Assembly: GCA_030426465.1 (NCBI GenBank)
Contig: JAUHYK010000001.1
Location: forward strand, 62,001-126,000
Direction of reading: 5' to 3'
Origin: Alphaproteobacteria bacterium
GTDB taxonomy: Bacteria > Pseudomonadota > Alphaproteobacteria > Caulobacterales > Parvularculaceae
Length of the DNA stretch: 64,000 bases
How positions within the stretch are numbered: the stretch's first letter is position 1; every line of letters begins with the position of its first letter. Below the pieces are notes generated by a model. It was not told where the DNA came from. It did no database searches and worked only from the letters and a program-made list of their open reading frames with translations. Of this stretch, positions 54,495 to 61,785 are shown piece after piece. A program made the translations under genes and the position numbers.

Positions 54495-56042
54495 CTAGGC
54501 TTGAGCGGTGCGCCGGGTTGCCTCGGCGCCGCTAGCGCCTCTGTCGCAAGCCTTTCTAAAGCTGACGGCCTCGGCGATGTGGCGGCGCTTGACGCCGTCG
54601 GTGCCATCAAGATCGGCAAGGGTGCGCGCAACCCGCAGCGTCCTTGTATAGGCGCGGGCGGAAAGGAACATGGCCTCGGCGGCTCGGGACAAAAGGCTCG
54701 CCCCTTCCGCGTCGGGTGTGGCGATTTTGGAAAGCTCTGCGTCACCAAGGGCTGCGTTGGATGCGCCTTCGCCGCTGCGCGCCGTTTGTGCGTCCCGGGC
54801 GCGCGCCACTCTTTGTGCGACGGCGGCCGTTGTTTCTCCATTGGCGGGTCCTGCGAGATCGGCAGGCGTCACAGCGGGAAGTTCAATCGACAGATCCATC
54901 CGATCGAGCAAGGGCCCGGAAATGCGCGACTGATAGATTTCCTCGCAATTGGGTCCTTTGCCGCAAGCGCGCCCGGAGGCTCTTCCATAACCACAGCGGC
55001 AGGGATTCATGGCGGCGACAAGCTGGAACCGGGCCGGATAGCGGACATGGAAGTTCGCACGCGCGATCAGGACGTCGCCCGTCTCAAGCGGCTGGCGAAG
55101 ACTGTCGAGCACCGGCGCGGTGAATTCCGGCAATTCATCAAGGAAGAGGACGCCGTGATGGGCGAGGGACGCTTCACCCGGCTTGGCGCGCATGCCGCCG
55201 CCGATCATCGCCGCCATAGAGGCGGAATGATGAGGCGCACGAAACGGCCGGGCGCGGGTGAGACGCCCGCCCTCAAGCAGGCCCGCGAGCGACTGCACCA
55301 TGGAGATTTCCAACATCTCTTTGGGTGACAGCGGCGGCAGGAGCCCCGGAAGCCGGGCGGCGAGCATTGATTTGCCCGCGCCCGGGGGGCCCACCATTAA
55401 AAGATTATGTCCGCCCGCCGCGGCGACTTCGAGTGCGCGTTTGGCGGTCTCCTGGCCTTTGACGTCGGCGAGGTTCGGTATGGCCGGGGGTGCTTCGAGA
55501 GCGCCGGGCTTCGGCGCTGTTAAAACCTGCGTGCCTTTGAAGTGGTTCACGAGCTGGATCAGTGATTTCGGCGCCAAAATCGCGGCGTCTCCGCCTGCCC
55601 ATGCCGCCTCCGCGCCGCTTGCCGCAGGGCAGATCAGGCCGAGCCCCATGGCGTTCGCCGCGACCGCCGCGGGTAAGGCCCCGGCGCACGGCGCAATCGA
55701 TCCGTCGAGCCCAAGCTCGCCCATCACCGCAAAACCGGACCCGGCGTCATGGGGCGCCGCGCCCATTTCAATGAGAAGCCCGAGGGCGATGGCGAGGTCG
55801 AAGTGGCTGCCCTCCTTGGGAAGATCCGCGGGCGCCAGATTAACCGTGATCCGTTTGACCGGCAGACCGAGACCCACCGCTGAAAGGGCGGCGCGCACCC
55901 GCTCGCGAGCCTCGGAAACGGCCTTGTCGGGGAGGCCGACCACGGAAAAAATATTACCATTGCCGTTGGTGAGTTGGACCTGGACGGTCACCGGGCGAGC
56001 GTCGACCCCGTGAAAGGCGAAAGTAGTGATCTGCGCGACCAT
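54495..56042 (-). CDS. YifB/ComM family AAA+ ATPase
   Basis: The ComM/YifB helicase promotes branch migration during natural transformation in some bacteria. The 515-residue protein has the N-terminal Lon-like domain (GVDARPVTVQVQLTNG, VVGLPDKAVSEARERV), the AAA+ core with Walker A MVGPPGAGKSMLAARLPG near residue 217, Walker B GVLFLDELPEF, a CxCG-type cysteine cluster (PCRCGYGRASGRACGKG) and the C-terminal Mg-chelatase domain. Length is standard. Confidence 0.94.
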   Translation of the reverse strand: MVAQITTFAFHGVDARPVTVQVQLTNGNGNIFSVVGLPDKAVSEARERVRAALSAVGLGLPVKRITVNLAPADLPKEGSHFDLAIALGLLIEMGAAPHDAGSGFAVMGELGLDGSIAPCAGALPAAVAANAMGLGLICPAASGAEAAWAGGDAAILAPKSLIQLVNHFKGTQVLTAPKPGALEAPPAIPNLADVKGQETAKRALEVAAAGGHNLLMVGPPGAGKSMLAARLPGLLPPLSPKEMLEISMVQSLAGLLEGGRLTRARPFRAPHHSASMAAMIGGGMRAKPGEASLAHHGVLFLDELPEFTAPVLDSLRQPLETGDVLIARANFHVRYPARFQLVAAMNPCRCGYGRASGRACGKGPNCEEIYQSRISGPLLDRMDLSIELPAVTPADLAGPANGETTAAVAQRVARARDAQTARSGEGASNAALGDAELSKIATPDAEGASLLSRAAEAMFLSARAYTRTLRVARTLADLDGTDGVKRRHIAEAVSFRKACDRGASGAEATRRTAQA

Positions 56043-56258
56043 ATGTTTTCCCCGGCAAGCGATAGGAACATATCAGGAACAACGGCTAAAGGGAAGGGTT
56101 AATGGGTCTACGATTTTCCCCATGTTTTTCTTGCAAATTATTTAGCTTACCCCTCTCGGCGCGCGGACCCGATTCGCCTTAGAAGGGCGATTGCCCTCCG
56201 GTCCGCAGCCCTTGGGCGAACCTGATTGTCGCGATTTAGAAACGATTAACTTTTACTG

Positions 56259-58061
56259 ATGCCGATGTCGCCGATTTCCATTCTTCATGCTCCTCGGGAT
56301 GAGGCGCTAGGCGCGAAAATCGCCGCTGCGCTTGCGCATGCCGGACATGCGGCCACGCGTGTCAGCGCTGATCAGGGCGATCTCGGTCCGCAAGCCGGCG
56401 CCAATGGCGACCATGCGGCGATCGTTGTCTGGACTCACGCGGCGGCCAAACTCGCAAAGCTGCACCGCCAGGCCGAAGAGGCAATGGATCGCGGCGCGCT
56501 GATCCCCGTTGCGGTTGGCGGCGCGTTGCCGCCGGGCGGGTTTGAGAATTTGCCGCCGGTGGATCTTTCCGGTTGGACCGGCGCTCCGGACGATCCGCGC
56601 TGGCGCTTTGTGCTGGAGGAGATCCAGCTGACGACACAGCGGATGGGATTGAGTGATGCGGACATCTGGTCCGCGCCGGACATGGAGCCGCAAAATGATG
56701 AGCCAGGCCTATCGGGAGACCAAGGTCTGTGGACGCCTGGCGAAGACATGCTGGCGACAGATTATGGCGCTGCTGACGGCGCCCCCGGCATGCCCGATGG
56801 CGCGCAGCCGGAGCGAGTGGAGCCGCTGACGGCGCCCCCGGCCTTTTTGCAACGGCCGAAACCGAAACGGCGCTTCAGCGCCAAGGAAGTCGCTTTTGGC
56901 GCAACCGCCGGGCTGGTGGTGATGACGGTCGCGACGGCGGTGTTGGCGCCGGTGATCCTTCCGGCGCCGGAGCTTGCGGCCCAGCCGCAACAAGCCGCGC
57001 GCCCCGCTGAGGCCGCGACGCGTCCGGCGGAAGACATGATCCCTGATCCTTCGGTTGAAACACCGTCTTCGCTAGCGTCGCTCACTGTAAAGCCGGAGGA
57101 TAATCCGTCTACGGATATTGTTATTCCGCCAGCGCCGGAAAGCATGGATGATAATCCGGCGGCGACTAATAGCGAAGAGCCGGTCCAGCTTGCACTCGCT
57201 GCAACGCCTGCATCTGCTGAGGCGGATGTGGCGGTGACAAGTGTTGGGGATGATGACGCGATCCAGACTCTGATCGCCGCCGTTGCTGCGGAGGCGCCGC
57301 TAGAAGAAATCTCTGCGGGTGATGTCTTCCGTGATTGCGCCAATTGTCCTGACATGGCGGCCCTGCCTGCGGGCGGGTTTCAAATGGGCGCGCGGCCCGG
57401 CGAGATCGGCGCCAAGCCTGCCGAAAGCCCCATGCGCGAAATCACCTTCGCCAATGGCTTCGCTTTGTCTTCGCATGAAGTGACCTATGCGGAATGGGAT
57501 GCTTGCGTCGCCGACGGCGGCTGCGCTTATAAGGCGCCCGATCATGGCTGGGGCCGCGACAAACGTCCGGTCGTTTCTGTTTCTTATGAGGACGCGCTTT
57601 CCTATGTGGCGTGGCTGTCTGAAAAGACCGGCCAGTCATATCGCCTGCCGACGGAAGCCGAGTGGGAATATGCCGCGCGGGCTGGCTCCACTGCACCCTT
57701 TGCAACCGGCTCAACAGTGCGCGCAGGTCAGGCGAACTATAATGGCCAGTATCCCTATAGCGGGGAGAAAGAAACCTACCGTGCACGGACGGTTCCTGTG
57801 GCGAGTTTCGCGCCTAACGCCTTTGGTCTCTACGATATGCATGGCAACGCCTGGGAGTGGACCGCTGATTGCTGGACTGAGAGCCATGCGGGCGCGCCGT
57901 CTGACGGGTCGGCGGTGGCGACCGGCGATTGCACGAAACACGTCTTGAAAGGCGGCGCCTGGAACACCGGCGGCTGGCGTTTACGTTCGGCGCACCGTAT
58001 CGCAAAACCGTCAACCGCGCGCGAGTTTGACAACGGCTTCCGCGTTGCGCGGGATCTCTAG
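56259..58061 (+). CDS. TIR-like / membrane helix / FGE-sulfatase fold protein, copy 1
   Basis: This 600-residue protein has three parts. Residues 4-125 have a TIR-like pattern: SILHAPRDEALGAKIAAAL, the strand HAAIVVWTH and RGALIPVAVGGALPPGGF, then DLSGW and DPRWRFVLEEI. A membrane helix lies at about 211-235. After an acidic/Pro-rich stretch, residues 360-600 form an FGE-sulfatase/SUMF1 fold (CPDMAALPAGGFQMGA, RLPTEAEWEYAARAG, NAFGLYDMHGNAWEWTADCW, GGAW, NGFRVARDL). The cysteine pair that forms formylglycine is absent (GGAWNTGGWRLR), so it is probably not a formylglycine generator. Predicted topology puts the TIR part inside and the FGE part in the periplasm. A paralogue is at 61786. Confidence 0.85.
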   Translation: MPMSPISILHAPRDEALGAKIAAALAHAGHAATRVSADQGDLGPQAGANGDHAAIVVWTHAAAKLAKLHRQAEEAMDRGALIPVAVGGALPPGGFENLPPVDLSGWTGAPDDPRWRFVLEEIQLTTQRMGLSDADIWSAPDMEPQNDEPGLSGDQGLWTPGEDMLATDYGAADGAPGMPDGAQPERVEPLTAPPAFLQRPKPKRRFSAKEVAFGATAGLVVMTVATAVLAPVILPAPELAAQPQQAARPAEAATRPAEDMIPDPSVETPSSLASLTVKPEDNPSTDIVIPPAPESMDDNPAATNSEEPVQLALAATPASAEADVAVTSVGDDDAIQTLIAAVAAEAPLEEISAGDVFRDCANCPDMAALPAGGFQMGARPGEIGAKPAESPMREITFANGFALSSHEVTYAEWDACVADGGCAYKAPDHGWGRDKRPVVSVSYEDALSYVAWLSEKTGQSYRLPTEAEWEYAARAGSTAPFATGSTVRAGQANYNGQYPYSGEKETYRARTVPVASFAPNAFGLYDMHGNAWEWTADCWTESHAGAPSDGSAVATGDCTKHVLKGGAWNTGGWRLRSAHRIAKPSTAREFDNGFRVARDL

Positions 58062-58073
58062 CTCAGAGTCATG

Positions 58074-58691
58074 TTAACTGGCGCGGCGGGACAACCACGC
58101 ATGGATTAAAATTGACTGATAGATCTGGTCCGGTGGTTTGAAACCGTTTTCAGCGATAAGGGCCTCAACTTCCAGAGGCGATTGAGCCGCCACTTCGACG
58201 CCGAACATTTCCTTGTAATGGACGCGGTTTTCAAGTGGCATACCGGTCTCTGCAATGAGGTCAAGCCACACCGACATGAGCCGGTCGAAGGCTGGGTCTT
58301 TTCTGTCAGCGGCAAGATCGGCGCTGACCATCAATCCGTCCGCTGAAAGTTTTGCAGCGATCGTTCCAAAGAATGCGCCGCGGGCGGGCGCGTCAGTCAA
58401 GAAATGCGACACCAGAAAACAGGTGGCGGCGTCAAAAGTGGGACGGGGGGGCAAGGTTTCGAGATAACCCTGATGGAAATCGCAACGCTCGGAAAGCCCC
58501 GCCGCCTCAAGTCGGCGCTGACACACCTCCATCATCGCCTCAGCGGGCTCAACCGCCGTAAATCGCCATTCTGGATGCGCGTCGGCGAGACGGAGGATTT
58601 CGGTTCCGGTACCTGCTCCCACACATAAAATATTGGCCTCGGACGGCAAGTGCGCGAACGCGACGTGCGTCAGCAGATGCAGCGCCTCCAT
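58074..58691 (-). CDS. Class I SAM-dependent methyltransferase, start unclear
   Basis: The 205-residue frame carries SAM motif I ILCVGAGTGTEILRL near residue 21, an acidic loop (TAVEPAEAMMEVCQ), and motif FDAATCFLVSHFLTD. Homologous-looking sequence continues upstream in frame for 26 codons to a TAG at 58770-58772, reading HFDKERAALYDDQW and PIAPIMEALH, but with no ATG, GTG or TTG. ATGs at 58764-58760 region are one frame off. So either the N-terminus is shortened, the start is non-standard, or a base is lost. A 15-base palindrome lies at 58789-58803. Confidence 0.78.
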   Translation of the reverse strand: MEALHLLTHVAFAHLPSEANILCVGAGTGTEILRLADAHPEWRFTAVEPAEAMMEVCQRRLEAAGLSERCDFHQGYLETLPPRPTFDAATCFLVSHFLTDAPARGAFFGTIAAKLSADGLMVSADLAADRKDPAFDRLMSVWLDLIAETGMPLENRVHYKEMFGVEVAAQSPLEVEALIAENGFKPPDQIYQSILIHAWLSRRAS

Positions 58692-58788
58692 GATCGGGGC
58701 GATAGGCTTCCACTGATCGTCATAGAGCGCGGCGCGCTCCTTATCGAAGTGTACAAGCGCATCATTTTTCTAAGAGGTCCTTGCGATA

Positions 58789-58803
58789 TGTGATAATATC
58801 ACA
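58789..58803. promoter_or_regulatory. Perfect 15-base palindrome upstream of the methyltransferase
   Basis: TGTGATAATATCACA is symmetric around its central base. It lies about 20 bases upstream of the methyltransferase's extended frame and 45 from the end of the CGNR gene, a suitable operator position. The binding protein is unknown. Confidence 0.55.
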
Positions 58804-58846
58804 CCACAGATAAGGCGATCACGCAAGCTGATTTAGCCGCCTGGGC

Positions 58847-59473
58847 TCAGGCCGCCTTTTTCTTCCGTTTACGGAATTTTTTGACCTTGGCGTCATTGCC
58901 GCAGGTCGCCATATCGCACCAGCGGCGCCGGCCGTTTTTGGACAAATCCACAAACAGCCATTCGCAGTTTTCACCGCCGCAGGCGTGCAAGCGGTCAAGG
59001 CGGCCATTAAGCAACAGGTCTTCCGCCGCCTCGACGACAAGGCGTAGAGCGCGTTCAAGGGCGGGCGCCTCATCGGCGCAGCGCCGCCGGAACCCGTCGG
59101 CGTCATGGGCAATCCGGCAATGGCTGGCCGCGCGCACCTTGCATTCATCAAGAAGGGCGAGGTCGCGTTCATCCACTTCTGTCTCCGTGATGACGGCGTT
59201 GAAAATCCGCCACAGGGCTGCGCGTAAAGCGACCGCCGTTTCGAAGGCTTCCGCACCGGCTTTGGGATCGGCCGCGATCTCTTTTTCAAGCCGGGCCATG
59301 TCATCCCCATAGAGAAGACCCGCCGCTTCCGCCCATTTGCCGAACCCTTGCGGTCCGCCGAGACGGTCTTCGGGGTCGCCGCTCGCCCAATATGCGGCGG
59401 TGTTGACGAAATCGAGGGCGGCGTTGCCGCCGATCATGTCTTTTTCGGACCAGGCGTAAGAAGAAAATCTCAT
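58847..59473 (-). CDS. CGNR zinc-finger / ABATE domain regulator
   Basis: The 208-residue protein has the ABATE domain (MIGGNAALDFVNTAAYW, then LGGPQGFGKWAEAAGLL) and a C-terminal CGNR zinc finger (CGGENCEWLFVDLSKNGRRRWCDMATCGN, in short CEWLFVDLSKNGRRRWCDM with four cysteines). Such proteins are stress-linked transcription regulators of poorly defined targets. A minus-strand promoter at 59506-59533 overlaps GGTTAC-type repeats, so autoregulation is likely. It is divergent from the microprotein/VWA genes. Confidence 0.85.
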   Translation of the reverse strand: MRFSSYAWSEKDMIGGNAALDFVNTAAYWASGDPEDRLGGPQGFGKWAEAAGLLYGDDMARLEKEIAADPKAGAEAFETAVALRAALWRIFNAVITETEVDERDLALLDECKVRAASHCRIAHDADGFRRRCADEAPALERALRLVVEAAEDLLLNGRLDRLHACGGENCEWLFVDLSKNGRRRWCDMATCGNDAKVKKFRKRKKKAA

Positions 59474-59497
59474 AACATAACCAGTAAAAATCGATTG

Positions 59498-59552
59498 AAC
59501 GGTTACAACATAGGCGCTAATTCGTAACCGTCAATAATGACTTGACAGGTTA
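59498..59552. promoter_or_regulatory. Promoter and triple GGTTAC operator of the CGNR gene
   Basis: ACGGTTAC (59498-59505) and GTAACCGT (59523-59530) are perfect inverted repeats 17 bases apart; a third GGTTAC is at 59547-59552. All three are preceded by a TTGA-like sequence. On the minus strand, TTGACG (59533-59528) and TATGTT (59511-59506), 16 bases apart, form a promoter whose -35 overlaps one repeat. A plus-strand TTGACA (59541-59546) touches the third copy. Confidence 0.65.
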
Positions 59553-59595
59553 CAGGCCGAAGCCCAGCGGTTTCGCCAATCAAGGGAGAGAAGCC

Positions 59596-59685
59596 ATGCC
59601 GAATACACTCGTTATTTCAGTTCTGTTGCTGACCACCGCTGTGGCGCTTGCGTTGATCGAGAACGCCATCAGCAACGGCCTTTGA
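59596..59685 (+). CDS. 29-residue single-helix microprotein A
   Basis: ATG 59596 has a strong AAGGGAGAG ribosome site. The 29-residue product, starting MPNTLVISVLLLTTAVALAL and ending NAISNGL, is one hydrophobic helix with a single acidic residue near its end. It is shorter than normal gene-calling limits. It is followed by a second 29-residue microprotein gene 57 bases later. No family is recognised. Confidence 0.6.
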   Translation: MPNTLVISVLLLTTAVALALIENAISNGL

Positions 59686-59742
59686 GTTTTATCGCAGGCT
59701 TTACGCCCAGGACGGGCGCCGCCTGTTTTCGGGAGAAACACC

Positions 59743-59832
59743 ATGACCAATTCAACAATATTCATCTTGCAGATTGTCGCGTTTGTTTTTGTCGTCGGAA
59801 TTATCGGCCAGACCGTCGGCGGCGCCGTTTAG
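59743..59832 (+). CDS. 29-residue single-helix microprotein B
   Basis: ATG 59743 is preceded by GGGAGAAACACC. The product (start MTNSTIFILQIVAFVFVVGI, end GQTVGGAV) is one hydrophobic helix, also 29 residues. It differs in sequence from microprotein A but shares length, a polar N-terminus with an asparagine and threonine, and a small C-terminal tail. A stem-loop terminator follows. Confidence 0.6.
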   Translation: MTNSTIFILQIVAFVFVVGIIGQTVGGAV

Positions 59833-59852
59833 GCGCATGCATAATGACGGCA

Positions 59853-59893
59853 GGTCAGGCGCCCGGCCGCCCCTCCCTGGCGCCTGACCGTTT
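59853..59893 (+). terminator. Stem-loop terminator after the microprotein genes
   Basis: GGTCAGGCGCC (59853-59863) pairs perfectly with GGCGCCTGACC (59879-59889), followed by GTTTTC. It would separate the microprotein transcript from the VWA gene. Confidence 0.65.
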
Positions 59894-59973
59894 TCAGAAA
59901 ATGGCGATTGCCGTATTTTCGCCCTTTCCGCCCGCCAGACTTCGCCCGGGCGTGACTTTGGGAGAGGGACTTC

Positions 59974-61614
59974 ATGAAAATGAGATTATTGGCGGCGGCG
60001 TCCGCCGGAGCCATGCTGCTGATCGTGGCTTGTTCGACTACGAATGATGCATTTGATGACCAGTTTTCGGAGGCTGAAGAGGCTGACACGGTCGTCGTAA
60101 CGGCGCAGAAAGCGCAAGGTCCGCAGCCGGGCTCCATGGCCTTTTCAAGCCTAGCGCGCCCGATGATGACGCCGCCGCCGGAACCCGCCATCACCGAACA
60201 ATATGAAGAAACCGATCCGAACCCGGTGAAGCTCACCAGCGAAGAGCCGGTGTCCACTTTTTCATCGGATGTGGACACGACCGCCTATTCGGTGATGCGC
60301 CGGTATATTTCCACGAACAATATGCTGCCGCCGTCGGATTCGGTGCGGGTCGAGGAATATGTAAATTATTTCGATTATCAGTATACAGAACCAAAAAGCG
60401 CCGATGCGCCGTTTACACCAACGGTCTGGGTGACGCCAAGCCCGTGGAACGCCGGGACGCGGCTGATGCATATCGGCGTCAAAGGGTTTGATCTCCAGCC
60501 TGCTGAAACGCCGGACACGAATATCGTTCTCCTGCTTGATGTTTCGGGCTCCATGCAGGCCGACAACAAGCTGCCGCTGGTCAAGAAATCCGTGGAGTTG
60601 CTAGTCGATGAAATGTCGAAAGACGACCGCATTTCCATTGTCGTTTATGCGGGCGCGGCCGGCGTCGTTCTTGAGCCGACGCCCGGAAACAAGAAAACCA
60701 AAATCATGGAAGCCCTGAACGCGCTTGAGGCGGGCGGGTCCACCGCCGGCGGCGAGGGGCTGTCGCTGGCTTACAGCCTCGCGGAAGAAAACTTCGCCGA
60801 CGATAAGGTCAACCGCATCATTCTAGCCACTGACGGAGACTTCAATGTGGGCGTCGTCTACGCTGACAGTCTTGAGGATTTTGTTGCGCGCAAAAGAAAA
60901 AGCGGCATTTATCTCACCGTGCTCGGCTTCGGCGAGGGCAACTATAATGACGTCATTGCGCAAAAGCTGGCGCAGGCGGGAAATGGCGTCGCGGCCTATA
61001 TCGATACGCTGAACGAGGCGCGCAAAGTGTTGGTCCGTGAATTTCGCTCGACCTTGTTCCCGATTGCGAAAGACCTGAAATTTCAGGTGGAGTTCAATCC
61101 GGCGGTGGTCGCGGAATATCGCCTTATCGGCTATGAAACCCGGCTCCTCAACCGCGAAGATTTCAACAATGACGCCATCGACGCGGGCGATATCGGCTCA
61201 GGCCATACGGTGACAGCGCTATATGAGCTGGCGCTGGCGAGCTCCGACGCGCGGCTGATCGATGATCTGCGCTATCAGCCCGCGCCCGCTGTCGGAGGAA
61301 ACACCGATGAGCTGGCTTTCGTCCGTCTGCGCTATAAATTGCCGGATGAAGAAGAAAGCCGCCTGATAGAACAGCCGGTTCCCACAAACGACGCTTATCC
61401 CTGCTTTGAAGACACGCCGCCTGATGCACGCTTCGCCGCCGCCGTCGCGGCTTTCGGGCAAAAGCTGCAACGCGCTGGGTACACGGATCGCTATTCCTAT
61501 GAGGAGATCATTGCATTGGCGCAGAGCGCCAAAGGGGACGATCCCTTTGGCGACCGTGCGGAATTCATCAATCTCGTGCGCGCAGCGGCTAAAATCGACA
61601 AGGAAAAAAGCTGA
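59974..61614 (+). CDS. VWA-domain lipoprotein (YfbK type)
   Basis: The 546-residue protein has a lipoprotein signal (LLIVACST, cysteine near residue 20), a low-complexity spacer, the YfbK N-terminal module (STFSSDVDTTAYSVMRRYI, VEEYVNYFDYQY), a von Willebrand A domain with intact metal site DVSGSMQ near residue 190 and TDGDFNVG, and a C-terminal DUF3520-type domain. VWA domains bind partners through a metal ion. It lies between the two TIR/FGE paralogues and is likely exposed in the periplasm with their FGE domains, making it a candidate binding partner. Confidence 0.88.
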   Translation: MKMRLLAAASAGAMLLIVACSTTNDAFDDQFSEAEEADTVVVTAQKAQGPQPGSMAFSSLARPMMTPPPEPAITEQYEETDPNPVKLTSEEPVSTFSSDVDTTAYSVMRRYISTNNMLPPSDSVRVEEYVNYFDYQYTEPKSADAPFTPTVWVTPSPWNAGTRLMHIGVKGFDLQPAETPDTNIVLLLDVSGSMQADNKLPLVKKSVELLVDEMSKDDRISIVVYAGAAGVVLEPTPGNKKTKIMEALNALEAGGSTAGGEGLSLAYSLAEENFADDKVNRIILATDGDFNVGVVYADSLEDFVARKRKSGIYLTVLGFGEGNYNDVIAQKLAQAGNGVAAYIDTLNEARKVLVREFRSTLFPIAKDLKFQVEFNPAVVAEYRLIGYETRLLNREDFNNDAIDAGDIGSGHTVTALYELALASSDARLIDDLRYQPAPAVGGNTDELAFVRLRYKLPDEEESRLIEQPVPTNDAYPCFEDTPPDARFAAAVAAFGQKLQRAGYTDRYSYEEIIALAQSAKGDDPFGDRAEFINLVRAAAKIDKEKS

Positions 61615-61785
61615 GATTTTCCGGAGACTTCTTTCGGTTTTCCCCAAACAACTGCCGCAAGTCGGGGTTGCTTAACGCATCGTAATGTCGTTGACAGGCC
61701 CGTCGTGCAATCTTGCGCGCCTGAAAAGCAGCGGTGGCTTGGGGGCTTGTGCTGTTTTCCTGCGCAGGCGATGTGACCGGGGATC

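Noticed and set aside
56259-56640. Calling the TIR/FGE locus an anti-phage system outright
   Set aside because: No nuclease, cyclase or other effector genes are adjacent, and the TIR catalytic glutamate is not consistently placed in both copies, so defence is only one possibility.
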